Shown here piece after piece: positions 43,631 through 52,957 of a stretch of 64,000 nucleotides of DNA. Where the stretch lies: contig NZ_JARHUJ010000002.1 in NCBI RefSeq assembly GCF_029223285.1, forward strand, positions 372,001-436,000. Direction: 5' to 3'. The position numbers and the translations under genes are program-made. Below the pieces are notes generated by a model. The model did no database searches. It saw only the letters and a program-made list of their open reading frames with translations, and was not told where the DNA came from. The first letter of the stretch is position 1; every line of letters starts with the position of its first letter. This DNA is from Paraflavitalea sp. CAU 1676. GTDB taxonomy: Bacteria; Bacteroidota; Bacteroidia; Chitinophagales; Chitinophagaceae.

Positions 43631-44071
43631 ATGGAAAAAAAGGTGAAGAATATATTTGTGCAGGGACCCATTGCGGCATCCTTTGTGGCCGACAGCATCC
43701 AAAAGCACAACACGAAAACAAATATTGGCGCGCACAGCATCTTCCTGGGGCAGGTGAGGAATGATGTGGTGGATGGCAAAACAGTTGTAGCCATCGACTA
43801 TACCGCCTACGAAGAAATGGCGCTGGAGAAAATGCACGTGATCCGGGAAGAGATCTTTCAGAAATATCCGCTTACCTGCATGCATATACACCACAGCCTC
43901 GGCAGGATCGAAGCGGGAGCGCTTTGCCTCTTTGTATTTACCTCTTCTGGCCACCGCAAGGCGGCCATCGATGCCTGTGAAGAGGTCGTAGAACGCATCA
44001 AGAAAGAATTGCCCATCTGGGGAAAGGAATTGTTTGACAACGCCACCCACCAGTGGAAGGAAAATAGCTAA
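43631..44071 (+). CDS. moaE: Molybdopterin synthase catalytic subunit
   Basis: 146 residues from the ATG at 43631, the normal size. An upstream in-frame extension overlaps moaD and is ignored. Family segments: GAHSIFLGQVRNDV, IDYTAYEEMALEKMHVIREEI, MHIHHSLGRIEAGALCLFVFTSSGHRKAAIDACEEVVERIKKELPIWGKE (the invariant Lys residues and the RKAAFD-like loop that receives the MoaD tail). Catalyses conversion of cyclic pyranopterin monophosphate to molybdopterin together with MoaD. 3 bp upstream of moaCB. Confidence 0.96.
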   Translation: MEKKVKNIFVQGPIAASFVADSIQKHNTKTNIGAHSIFLGQVRNDVVDGKTVVAIDYTAYEEMALEKMHVIREEIFQKYPLTCMHIHHSLGRIEAGALCLFVFTSSGHRKAAIDACEEVVERIKKELPIWGKELFDNATHQWKENS

Positions 44072-44074
44072 AGC

Positions 44075-44986
44075 ATGGTCAACATCACACACAAGGTTAG
44101 CAGTTTGCGCATCGCAATAGCAGTAGCGCGCCTCAAAGTATCGAAGCCCGAAACGATCCACGCCATACAGAACAGGCTGGTGCCGAAAGGGGATGTATTT
44201 GAATTTGGCCGGGCAGCCGGACTGCTGGCCGTTAAGAAAACCAGCGATGTGATACCCGATTGTCACCCCCTGCCGGTCGAGTACACGGCTATTACCTATG
44301 CTATCGAGGACCTGACGGTAGTTATTTCGGTAGAAGTACACACCATCTATAAGACCGGGGTAGAAGTGGAAGCCATGCACGGAGCGTCCGTAACGGCGCT
44401 TACCATGTACGATATGCTCAAGCCCATCGACAAAGGCATCGAGATTACTTCTATAGCCCTGCAGGAGAAGAAAGGCGGCAAAACCGATTTCAAACAAAGC
44501 CTCACCGGCAGCCTCCGCTGCGCCGTGATCGTATGTTCCGATAGTGTGGCGGCGGGTTCCAAACAGGATGCTGCCGGTAAAGCGATCATCGATAAACTGC
44601 AGCAACACGGCCTCGCTACAGCCACCTACGAGATCATCCCCGATGAGTTTGCCCTGATACAGGAAAAAGCCGGCGCCCTCAGCAATGAAGGGTATAACCT
44701 CATATTGTTTACCGGTGGTACCGGGCTTTCACCGCGCGACGTAACACCCGAAGCCATCACACCACTCATCGATCGCAATATACCCGGCATCATGGAAGCC
44801 GCCCGTAGCTATGGCCAGGAGCGCACACCCTACGCCATGCTCAGCAGGGGCGTAGCAGGTTTTATCGGCAATTCGCTGGTAATTACCTTGCCGGGCTCTA
44901 CCCGTGGCGCCATCGAAACGATGGACGCCCTGTTTCCCTATATCATTCACATATTCCGTGTAGCAGAAGGAATGCGGCACGATTAA
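44075..44986 (+). CDS. moaCB: Bifunctional MoaC-MoaB/Mog fusion
   Basis: 303 residues. The MoaC half (about 1-150) keeps [29 protein letters not shown] and [30 protein letters not shown], with the catalytic Lys, the metal-region His and the closing acid/Lys. The MoaB/Mog half (about 155-303) shows [30 protein letters not shown] and [15 protein letters not shown], the MoCF-binding motif. So one chain makes cyclic pyranopterin monophosphate and adenylates molybdopterin. Such fusions are known in Bacteroidota. Coupled to moaE with a 3-bp gap. Confidence 0.95.
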   Translation: MVNITHKVSSLRIAIAVARLKVSKPETIHAIQNRLVPKGDVFEFGRAAGLLAVKKTSDVIPDCHPLPVEYTAITYAIEDLTVVISVEVHTIYKTGVEVEAMHGASVTALTMYDMLKPIDKGIEITSIALQEKKGGKTDFKQSLTGSLRCAVIVCSDSVAAGSKQDAAGKAIIDKLQQHGLATATYEIIPDEFALIQEKAGALSNEGYNLILFTGGTGLSPRDVTPEAITPLIDRNIPGIMEAARSYGQERTPYAMLSRGVAGFIGNSLVITLPGSTRGAIETMDALFPYIIHIFRVAEGMRHD

Positions 44987-45038
44987 CCGGGCGGATTTTA
45001 ATAGCTTTATACACGAACCAAATACAAAACGACCGATC

Positions 45039-45644
45039 ATGGTGGGTGTAGTATTATCTGGCGGACAAAGCTCCCGTATGGGAACCGATAAAGGCCTCAT
45101 CAGGCTCGAGGCGCGCAACTGGGCGCAAACGGCCTGCGAAAAGCTGACAGCCCTTTCCCTGCCTGTGGTAGTATCGGTGAATGCTGCCCAGTACGAAACC
45201 TATGCATCCATATTTGTTGAAGAACAGTTGGTGAAAGATGATGAACAGCTTGCGCTGAAAGGGCCTTTACTGGGTGTGCTGAGTGCGCATGAGCTGTATC
45301 CGCAGGATGACCTGTTCGTACTCGCCTGCGATATGCCACTGATGGAGCAGCCCGTGCTGGAACAATTACTGGTAGCCTGGCAGGCCTTATGTGAAGAAGG
45401 TTCAGATGCGCCCTCGAAAGATGCCTGCCTGTACACCAACCACGACCAGGCCGAGCCGCTTTGCGCTATCTACAGCGCCCGGGCATTGGCAATTATCTTA
45501 CAGCTTTGTCAGGCCCGGCAATTAGAAAAGTTCAGTATGAAATATATGCTGCAACAACTCGATGGGCATTACCTGCCAATACCACCCGCGCAGGAACGGT
45601 CGTTCCGCAATTTCAACGCGCATGCTGAGTTGAATGGGCTGTAA
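45039..45644 (+). CDS. mobA: Molybdenum cofactor guanylyltransferase
   Basis: 201 residues. The nucleotide-binding signature GVVLSGGQSSRMGTDKGLI opens the chain, followed by FVLACDMPLMEQPVLEQLL (metal-binding Asp) and the C-terminal SFRNFNAHAELNGL. It attaches GMP to Mo-molybdopterin to make the bis-MGD cofactor. That form is exactly what the nitrate reductase encoded downstream on the other strand needs. Last gene of the cofactor operon, 52 bp after moaCB; convergent with the rubredoxin fusion gene, with 22 bp between stops. Confidence 0.95.
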   Translation: MVGVVLSGGQSSRMGTDKGLIRLEARNWAQTACEKLTALSLPVVVSVNAAQYETYASIFVEEQLVKDDEQLALKGPLLGVLSAHELYPQDDLFVLACDMPLMEQPVLEQLLVAWQALCEEGSDAPSKDACLYTNHDQAEPLCAIYSARALAIILQLCQARQLEKFSMKYMLQQLDGHYLPIPPAQERSFRNFNAHAELNGL

Positions 45645-45666
45645 CCGGCGCACCGGCAATTCCCGG

Positions 45667-47157
45667 TCAGGCCAGTTGCACACCCGGCTTCGTTACCAGC
45701 TTGAAATCTTCCTTGCCCGATTCACATACAGGGCAGCAATAACCGGCCGGCAGCTGCGCAAAAGCTGTTCCCTTCGGAATATCGTTGGCTGGTTCTCCAA
45801 AAGTCTCGTCGTATACCGAGAAACAGTGCTTGCATTGGTACACCTGTGCCTTGCGCTCGCTCACGGCAGGAGCTTCCTTCTTGGGCGCAGCGGCTTTTTC
45901 ACTGGCAGAAATGGAGTTGAGTTGCTGGCGATAGTACTGTAAGATGGCCCGGCGTATCTGTTCGGTGAGCAGGAACTTCGGGTTATTCTGGCTGAACACC
46001 GTGCCGGTACGTTCGTTGGGGTTGAAGTCTTGCGCACACAAAATATCGTATACGAAAAACAATTCTATGCCCGCAATGCGCACCAATGGCCGGCGCCTCA
46101 CGAGAATGCTACTGAACACCTCGCTTTTGCGGCGGGTCTTGATGCCGATACAAATACCGAAAGTGCGGGTGTCATCATTGTTCAGTTGACGCAACAGGTA
46201 ATGCTTCAATTGCAACCCTTCCTGGCAGTTGTCCTCCACCTGGAAGTTGAGCTCATTGGCAGCATGGCGCACATTGATCTGGTGCTTGGCCAGCAGGTTG
46301 TTCCACAGGTGACGATCCTTTTCCGTAATGTTTTTTATGATCAGCGATTTCCAGGGGGTCGAGCACAGCAAACCGATCTTGGTCTGGAGACATAAGCGGC
46401 AAATATCTTTCAGGAACGAAATGCTGAACAGTTCATCCCTGCGGTAAATGCCGAGCCAGTATTTGTCGTGGTAGCGGTTCAGCCCTTCATAATAAGGCAG
46501 GTTGAACGAAGGTAGCCTGGCCGGCGCCCCGGCGGTTTTGGTGATATAACTTTCCCGGGTAACCAGTTTGAACAGCTCATCGCCATTGGCCTGCGCGTTG
46601 TCGTAGAATTGACCGGCATGCTCAAAGATCAATGCTTCTATATGCTTCGACATGCGCGCCACATCGTTGGTATACACCATTTCGCTCCATTCATAGATCA
46701 CGTTGGTGCGTGGAAAGCGGATGAACAGGTGCCAGAAATGCTGGGCATCGGCAGAGGCTACCCAGTTTATATTACCGGTTAGCAACGGCGTAAAGCTCTG
46801 GTTGCTGTCGGAGATATTGATCTTCAGGCGCGGCTGATAATCGACCAGGTCGAAGATATCTTTGTACACACCCTCACTCAACCAGGTTTGGTTGATGAAC
46901 ACCTCTTCGGCAGGGTAGGAGCTCACCATATTGGGAAAGCGGTCGCCGTCCACTTCATAGTCCACGCCCAGCTGCAGCAATTCAGCCTGCAATAGGGCAT
47001 AGTCTTCGTCGACCACGTCAAACAACAACTGCTGCCGCAAGCCAAAACGTACGTCGGTAATACCGGCTTTGCCGGCAGCGATCAGAATGTTCAGCAGGTC
47101 GCCGGGAGAAATGATGCCTCCCCGGAAATTGATCTTGATGGTATGGGTGTACTTCAT
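45667..47157 (-). CDS. Degenerate nitrite/sulfite-reductase-like protein with C-terminal rubredoxin domain
   Basis: 496 residues. The first 400 look like an assimilatory nitrite/sulfite reductase fold (IKINFRGGIISPGDLLNILIAAGKAGITDVRFG, GVDYEVDG, LVTRESYITKTAGAPARLPSFNL). The cysteine pairs that bind [4Fe-4S]-siroheme in true reductases (C-x5-C and C-x3-C) are missing, so it should not reduce nitrite itself. After a Ala/Lys-rich linker comes a rubredoxin: C442-x2-C445 (QCKHCFSVYDETFGEP) and C475-x2-C478 (GYCCPVCESGKEDF), all four iron ligands intact. Start overlaps the nitrate reductase stop by 4 bp. An electron-transfer or assembly role with that enzyme is inferred. Confidence 0.85.
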   Translation of the reverse strand: MKYTHTIKINFRGGIISPGDLLNILIAAGKAGITDVRFGLRQQLLFDVVDEDYALLQAELLQLGVDYEVDGDRFPNMVSSYPAEEVFINQTWLSEGVYKDIFDLVDYQPRLKINISDSNQSFTPLLTGNINWVASADAQHFWHLFIRFPRTNVIYEWSEMVYTNDVARMSKHIEALIFEHAGQFYDNAQANGDELFKLVTRESYITKTAGAPARLPSFNLPYYEGLNRYHDKYWLGIYRRDELFSISFLKDICRLCLQTKIGLLCSTPWKSLIIKNITEKDRHLWNNLLAKHQINVRHAANELNFQVEDNCQEGLQLKHYLLRQLNNDDTRTFGICIGIKTRRKSEVFSSILVRRRPLVRIAGIELFFVYDILCAQDFNPNERTGTVFSQNNPKFLLTEQIRRAILQYYRQQLNSISASEKAAAPKKEAPAVSERKAQVYQCKHCFSVYDETFGEPANDIPKGTAFAQLPAGYCCPVCESGKEDFKLVTKPGVQLA

Positions 47158-50100
47158 GAGGTAAGTTCAGTTGGTTGAGCGATCAGCTCCAATTGTTTGT
47201 CAAGAATAGCCTGCACTTCAGGGCGGCAGCTGCCGCAACCGAGTCCGGCGCCGCTGCCCTGGCACAAGGCCTTCAGTTCGGTACAGCCTTCCCTGATCTT
47301 GTTCACGATATTGCCTTCGCCGACATTGCCGCAACTGCACACCAGTTTGCCGATCACTGCTTCGGCCTTCTTGCCCGAGCGCAGCAGCTGCAGGCGTTTA
47401 TCACTCAGCTCCATCTTGTTCTGGATGAGGTCGCGGAATTCGAGGAACTCCGATTTATCGCCGATCAGGATAGCGCCTACCAGGCGGTCATTGTGAATGA
47501 TACATTTCTTGTAGTATCGTTTCGCCTTGTCGATGAATACCACTTCTTCATAAGCGGGATCGGCAGGGCATTCGGCCAGTCCGAGCGACACCAGGTCGGT
47601 GCCATGCATCTTGAGAATATTCATCAGCAGCGAGCCATCGTAGAACTTAGAGATGTCACCGGCCAGGTAACGGGCCACGATATCGGCCTGTTGTTCTGCC
47701 GCAGCAGTAATTCCATAGAGAAATCCTTTGAATTCGGCAATCTCACCCACAGCAAACACATGCGGATCACTGGTGCGCAGGTATTCATCCACCACTACAC
47801 CGCGTTTGCAATCCAGACCGCTGGCACGCGCCAGTTCAATATTGGGCACCGTACCGATCGCCATAACGATGGCCTGACAATTGATCATCAAACCACTCTT
47901 CAGGCGAATGCCTTCAATCTGGTGTGTACCCAGGAAACGTTCTATTTCATCATTGTAGTAAATGTCGATGCCTTTGTCGGTGAGCTCTTCATGCAACAAC
48001 TGACTGCCCAGCGGATCCAGTTGGCGGTCCATAAGACGGGAGATACGTTGAATAACGACCACCTCTACATTCACTTCGCGCAAAGAAGCTGCCAGTTCTA
48101 TGCCGAGCAGACCACCGCCAACGATCACCACCTTGCCATTCTCAGCCTTCACGTGGTGTTTGAAATTGTCGGCATCCACGCGGCTGCGCATCGTGAAGAT
48201 GCCTTGTATCTCAGGAATGTCGCGCAGCATGGCAGCCCGGCTGCCCGTAGCCATCAGCAGCAGGTCGTAGTGATGCACCCGGCCATGGCTGTCGGTAACG
48301 GTTTTGGCGCCCCTGTCTACCTGCTCCACACTTACACCACGGTGCAGGGTGATATTATAATCATATTCTTCCTGGTCGGTCATCTTCACCAGCTGATGCC
48401 ATTCTTGTGTGCCGCTGATATAATCGGGCAGCATCACCCGGTTATAGAACGGGAAATTCTCTTTGCTGAAGATCACGATCTCGTCCTCCGCATTCAGGGC
48501 CCTGTAGCTCCTTACAAAACCACAGGCGCCGGCGCCCGCACCGATCACGATGATCTTTTGTTTGGGCTTGCGATAGCGTTGAACCTGCACAGCGCTGAAT
48601 TTGAAATCGGGCTCCTTGCTCTTGGGGTCGATCAGGTTATTGGTGAGGTTATTGGCGCGGTTGAGATCGCTGTTCAAAACCTTGCCCCAGTGCATGGGGA
48701 GGAAGACCACGCCGGGTTTGATATCGGTCGTGAGTTTTGCCTTTACCCTTACTTCTCCCCGGCGGCTATGGATCACTACCACTTCATTCTCCCGGATATT
48801 ACGGGCGTCTGCATCATCGGGATGTATCTCGAGGAAAGATTCACCCATATGCTGTTTCAGCTTATTGACCTTGCCGGTCTTGCTCATCGTATGCCACTGG
48901 TCGCGGATACGCCCGGTCGTAAGGATCAACGGGAAATCGTCGTCGGGCAGTTCCGATTCATTGCCATCAGCTACCGTATGAATGATGGCCTTGCGGGAGG
49001 GCGTGTAAAATTGTTTGTCCGCAAATAGACGGGGTGTGCCATACCCATTGATCGCCTTGGTATAAGGCCATTGTACACTTCTCTTGTCCTTTAAAATATC
49101 GTAGTTAAGGTCGCTGATATCGATACGTGTGCCGGCGGTGAGGGCCGCATGCTCGCGATAGATGTCTGCAAATCCCGGATAATCGAAACCTTTATAACCC
49201 ATCTTACGGGCAAAGCGGCAAATGATCTCCACATCGGGCAAAGCCTCACCCGGCGCGTCTACCACTTTTTGCAGGTAACTGATGCGGCGCTCGGAATTGG
49301 TCATCGTTCCTTCCTTCTCTGTCCACGCTGCCGCCGGCAAAACCACATCGGCATAAGCGAGCGTTTCAGGTTTATTGCTGATGTCCTGCACCACTACAAA
49401 CTTCGCTTTCTTCAATCCCTCCTCGGCCAGCCTTACATCGGGCAAGCTGATGAGCGGATTCGTACAAACGATCCAGATCGCCTTGAGCCGCCCGTCGTTC
49501 AGCGCTTCAAACATTTCTGTAGCGGTGAGGCCCGGTTTCGGCGCAATCTTACCGCCACCCCAAAAGCGCTCTACCTCTTCCCGGTGTTGCGCATTCTGCA
49601 GGTCGCGGTGCGCCGGCAATAAGTTCGATAAGCCACCCACTTCACGGCCGCCCATGGCATTGGGCTGTCCCGTCAGGGAGAATGGCCCCGAGCCGGGCTT
49701 GCCGATATGCCCGGTGATCAGGTTGAGGTTGATCAGACTGAGGTTCTTGTTGACACCGATCACACTTTGGTTAAGGCCCATTGTCCACATCGTGAGGAAA
49801 CCTTTGGCCTTGCCGATATAAGACGCTGCCAGACGGATATCCGATTCTTCTACGCCGCAGATCACGGCCGCTTCCGCCACACTGCGCTCGAATACGCTGT
49901 GGCGGTACTTCTCGTACCCCTCGGTATGCTGACTAACGAAACTATGGTCGATCTGGTCTTCTTCAATCAGGCAGCGGCCAATAGCATGGTGCAGCACCAC
50001 ATCGGTACCGGGATTCAACTGCAGGTGTACATTGGCCAGTGAACAGGTTTGTGTTTTCCGCGGGTCGCTCACGATGATCTTCAGGTTGGGGTTGGCAGCC

Positions 50101-50669
50101 CGCGCGGCTTCAACCCGGCGCCACAGGATGGGGTGGCACCACGCAGGGTTGGCGCCTGCCACCAGGATCACATCGGCCAGTTCAATATCATCGTAACAAA
50201 TAGGTACACTGTCTTCACCAAGGGACATCTTATAACCCACCACAGCACTGCTCATACACAGGCGGGAATTGGTGTCGATATTGTTACTGCCGATAAACCC
50301 TTTAATGAGCTTGTTGAGCACATAATACTCTTCGGTAAGGCACTGACCCGAGGCATAAAAAGCCACTGAGTCAGGACCATACTTCTCGATAAAGGTTTTG
50401 AAAACGGCGGCGGTACGGTCAAGCGCATCGTCCCACGACACCCGTTGCCTGGGTTGGTGCCGGCTATAGCGCATTTCAGGATAAAGCAAGCGATCGCTGG
50501 TGTCCATTACGGTGTAATGCAGGTTCATGCCCTTGCTGCACAACATGCCCTTGTTCACCGGGTGCGAAGGATCGCCCTCTACCCGGATGCTGCCATTCTT
50601 CTCCTTGTGTACGACAATGCCACAGCCTACACCGCAATAACAACAGGTTGATTTGAAAGATTCAGTCAT
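47154..50669 (-). CDS. Assimilatory nitrate reductase fused to an FAD/BFD reductase module (NasA-NasC type)
   Basis: 1171 residues. Residues 1-680 are a bis-MGD nitrate reductase: [4Fe-4S] ligands C9, C12, C16, C44, the molybdenum ligand C138 in NSRLCMSS, and GTMTNSERRI, LTTGRIRDQWHTMSKTG and LPMHWGKVLN at the cofactor end. From about 690 an FAD/NAD(P)H oxidoreductase begins (IIVIGAGAGACGFVRS), with an NAD-binding GKVVIVGGGLLGIELAASL near 835. The C-terminus is a BFD-type [2Fe-2S] domain (C1111, C1113, C1145, C1148). In other bacteria the last two parts are a separate subunit (NasC/NasB). So one chain could take electrons from NAD(P)H to nitrate. Cytoplasmic: no signal peptide. Confidence 0.93.
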   Translation of the reverse strand: MTESFKSTCCYCGVGCGIVVHKEKNGSIRVEGDPSHPVNKGMLCSKGMNLHYTVMDTSDRLLYPEMRYSRHQPRQRVSWDDALDRTAAVFKTFIEKYGPDSVAFYASGQCLTEEYYVLNKLIKGFIGSNNIDTNSRLCMSSAVVGYKMSLGEDSVPICYDDIELADVILVAGANPAWCHPILWRRVEAARAANPNLKIIVSDPRKTQTCSLANVHLQLNPGTDVVLHHAIGRCLIEEDQIDHSFVSQHTEGYEKYRHSVFERSVAEAAVICGVEESDIRLAASYIGKAKGFLTMWTMGLNQSVIGVNKNLSLINLNLITGHIGKPGSGPFSLTGQPNAMGGREVGGLSNLLPAHRDLQNAQHREEVERFWGGGKIAPKPGLTATEMFEALNDGRLKAIWIVCTNPLISLPDVRLAEEGLKKAKFVVVQDISNKPETLAYADVVLPAAAWTEKEGTMTNSERRISYLQKVVDAPGEALPDVEIICRFARKMGYKGFDYPGFADIYREHAALTAGTRIDISDLNYDILKDKRSVQWPYTKAINGYGTPRLFADKQFYTPSRKAIIHTVADGNESELPDDDFPLILTTGRIRDQWHTMSKTGKVNKLKQHMGESFLEIHPDDADARNIRENEVVVIHSRRGEVRVKAKLTTDIKPGVVFLPMHWGKVLNSDLNRANNLTNNLIDPKSKEPDFKFSAVQVQRYRKPKQKIIVIGAGAGACGFVRSYRALNAEDEIVIFSKENFPFYNRVMLPDYISGTQEWHQLVKMTDQEEYDYNITLHRGVSVEQVDRGAKTVTDSHGRVHHYDLLLMATGSRAAMLRDIPEIQGIFTMRSRVDADNFKHHVKAENGKVVIVGGGLLGIELAASLREVNVEVVVIQRISRLMDRQLDPLGSQLLHEELTDKGIDIYYNDEIERFLGTHQIEGIRLKSGLMINCQAIVMAIGTVPNIELARASGLDCKRGVVVDEYLRTSDPHVFAVGEIAEFKGFLYGITAAAEQQADIVARYLAGDISKFYDGSLLMNILKMHGTDLVSLGLAECPADPAYEEVVFIDKAKRYYKKCIIHNDRLVGAILIGDKSEFLEFRDLIQNKMELSDKRLQLLRSGKKAEAVIGKLVCSCGNVGEGNIVNKIREGCTELKALCQGSGAGLGCGSCRPEVQAILDKQLELIAQPTELTS

Positions 50670-50719
50670 AAATTATATATCGGTTCCAATTCGTTGCACA
50701 ACTAGTCCTTGCTCAAATA

Positions 50720-52015
50720 CTACTTCAAAGGTTGCAGGGCCGGCGCCACTTCGGCTTTCGGCTCTTCCTTGCTCACCAGTCTATAGATCAAAATGATGAC
50801 GCCTACCGCCAGTACACCGGTACCGAGGTAAAAGAAGGCATCCGCATAATTCATCGATTTAAACAAAAAGCCGATCAGCATCGCGCCCACATTACCGCCA
50901 GCGCCTACTATACCAGCTACACTGCCAATTGCTTTGGGATTGATGAAGGGTACAATGCTATAGGTGGCGCCATTCGCCATCTTGAGGCAAAGGCCAAAAA
51001 AGAACATGAGGGTGATCGCCAGCGTGAGGTTGCCAGCTTTAGCAAATAAAATGATGCCGACGCCTTCCAGCAGAAGCAGGATCGTAAGCAGGTTTACCTT
51101 GCCGGCAAAACCAAAACGGTTGCCCACCTTATCGCTCACGATGCCGCCCACGGCGCGGGCAAAGATGTTGAGCCAGCCAAAGATGCTGGCCATCAGTCCG
51201 GCCATGATGAGGCTTGCGCTGTATTCGTCATGGAAATAAGTAGCTGCAAAATTGTCGATCGTGATCTCTACACCAAAGCAGGCCGCGTAAGCGATCGTAA
51301 GGACCCAGGTACGGTAATCTTTCGCCGCGAGCAGAAAAGTATTTTCCTTCTTGCCGGTGTTGCGGTCGATCTCATCAAAATTGCCTTGTGGCGTATCCTT
51401 GGTATAACGATAATAGAGAAAAGCCATCACCAGCAGGAAGAATCCGGGAATAACCATCGCATAACGCCAGCTGTCTTCTTTACTTACCCAGCCAAAGCCT
51501 ACTAAGCCCGCAGCGATCAGCGGCATGATGATCTGCGTGGCGCCGCCACCCGTATTGCCCCAGCCACCGGCTACCGCATTGGCCGTACCCTTGATATTGG
51601 GGGCAAACATCACGGAGGTATGGAACTGTGTCAATACGAACGAAGCACCGATCACGCCAATGGCCAGGCGGAAGATCAGGAAGCTCGTATAGCTGTTGGC
51701 CAGGCCGATCAGCATCACCGGAATAGAACATAGAACCAGCAGCACCGTATAGGTTCTGCGTGGACCCCAGGCGTCGCACAAACGGCCAACGATCAACCGC
51801 GCAATAATGGTGGCCGACACCGAAGCGATCCCGATATTCCCCTTTTGTGCCTTGGTAAGATGCAATTGTTCGCTTACCAGTGGCATCAGCGGAGCAATGC
51901 CAAACCAGGCAAAAAAACAGAAGAAGAACGTGAGCCAGGTAATGTGAAAGGTTTTCATCTGTACCCCTTTCAGCGAAAAGATGTTTAATGTCGAAAGCGG
52001 TTGATTGTTGGCCAT
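50720..52015 (-). CDS. NarK/NasA-type nitrate/nitrite transporter (MFS)
   Basis: 431 residues, 12 membrane helices. An alternative ATG at 51958 (MKTFHITWLTFFFCFFAWFG) starts directly at helix 1 and may be the real start. The nitrate signatures are the first-helix FAWFGIAPLMPLV, GWGNTGGGATQIIMP in helix 5, and SVAGIVGAGGNVGAMLIGFLF in helix 11; together with RLIVGRLCDAWGPRRTY they are diagnostic for NNP family proteins. It moves nitrate in, or nitrite out, across the inner membrane. It lies between the ABC importer genes and the reductase, 50 bp upstream of the latter, so the locus has two inner-membrane nitrate systems. Confidence 0.95.
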   Translation of the reverse strand: MANNQPLSTLNIFSLKGVQMKTFHITWLTFFFCFFAWFGIAPLMPLVSEQLHLTKAQKGNIGIASVSATIIARLIVGRLCDAWGPRRTYTVLLVLCSIPVMLIGLANSYTSFLIFRLAIGVIGASFVLTQFHTSVMFAPNIKGTANAVAGGWGNTGGGATQIIMPLIAAGLVGFGWVSKEDSWRYAMVIPGFFLLVMAFLYYRYTKDTPQGNFDEIDRNTGKKENTFLLAAKDYRTWVLTIAYAACFGVEITIDNFAATYFHDEYSASLIMAGLMASIFGWLNIFARAVGGIVSDKVGNRFGFAGKVNLLTILLLLEGVGIILFAKAGNLTLAITLMFFFGLCLKMANGATYSIVPFINPKAIGSVAGIVGAGGNVGAMLIGFLFKSMNYADAFFYLGTGVLAVGVIILIYRLVSKEEPKAEVAPALQPLK

Positions 52016-52037
52016 AGTCAGTATTTAAATAAGTTCA

Positions 52038-52922
52038 TTAAGCGTGAATGTCATCAATGGAAAACTTCTCGATCAGCAGGTTCAGCAGCCGGTCGTGAAT
52101 ACGGATATACTCCGGGTCATGTACGATCTCCTTTTTGTTGCGCGGCCTGGGCAAAGGCACGTCTACGATCTCGCGGATGGTGGCGGCCGGGCCGTTATTC
52201 ATCACCACCACACGGTCCGATAAAAAGATCGCTTCTTCAATGTCATGGGTAACCATCACGATCGTCTTCTCCCGGTTATCGAGGTTCCAGAGCTTCAGCA
52301 GCTCCAGGTGCATATTGCTCTTGGTGAGCGCATCCAGCGCACCGAATGGTTCATCGAGCAATAGGATAGAGGGGTTGATGGCAAAAGCCCGTGCAATCGC
52401 CACCCGTTGTTTCATGCCGCCCGATAAATGCGCGGGCAGCTTGTCTTTGTGTGGCAACAGGTTCACCATTTTAAGGTTGTGCTCTACCAGTGCTTTCTTT
52501 TCGCTGGCCGACTTGCGCGGCAAAGCAGCATCAACCGCCTCATAGATGTTGCGGTACACGCTCAGCCAGGGCAGCAGCGAATAGTTCTGGAAAACGATGC
52601 CCCTGTCGGGCCCCGGTTGTGTAACTACCTGTCCATTGGCGATGACGGTGCCCTTGCTGGGCTTCACCATGCCGCTGATGGTGCCCATCAGCGTCGACTT
52701 GCCGCAACCCGAGTGGCCGATGAGGCTCACGATCTCACCTTTTTTGATGGTGAGTGAAATATCCTGAACGGCCGTATACAGGCCTTTGGCTGATTTGAAA
52801 CTTACCGTAACATCCTTCACTTCGATGCAGTCCTGGTGCAGGGCCGGATTGATGATCTCCTGGTCGATCGCCGCCAGCTTATTGTCGGCAGCAGAAACGG
52901 GAAATTGACGCATACTGATCAT
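52038..52922 (-). CDS. Nitrate ABC transporter ATP-binding protein (NrtC/D-like)
   Basis: 294 residues. All ATPase motifs are in place: Walker A GHSGCGKST, Q-loop VFQNYSLLPWLSVYRNIYEAV, signature LSGGMKQRVAIARAF, Walker B ILLLDEPFGALDALT and the switch His in MVTHDIEEAIFLSDRVVVM. The length and C-terminal VVDVPLPRPRNKKEIVHDPEY-type segment are typical of the nitrate/sulfonate/taurine class. It forms the importer with the permease and the NrtA-like binding protein that follow upstream in the operon. Confidence 0.95.
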   Translation of the reverse strand: MISMRQFPVSAADNKLAAIDQEIINPALHQDCIEVKDVTVSFKSAKGLYTAVQDISLTIKKGEIVSLIGHSGCGKSTLMGTISGMVKPSKGTVIANGQVVTQPGPDRGIVFQNYSLLPWLSVYRNIYEAVDAALPRKSASEKKALVEHNLKMVNLLPHKDKLPAHLSGGMKQRVAIARAFAINPSILLLDEPFGALDALTKSNMHLELLKLWNLDNREKTIVMVTHDIEEAIFLSDRVVVMNNGPAATIREIVDVPLPRPRNKKEIVHDPEYIRIHDRLLNLLIEKFSIDDIHA

Positions 52923-52957
52923 TTTTGTAGGTTGATAATTGGTGTTGGCTGGTTTAT

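Noticed and set aside
47175-49028. 617-codon open frame antisense to the nitrate reductase gene
   Set aside because: Shadow of the conserved reductase reading frame; composition is His/Gln-rich with no recognisable domain.
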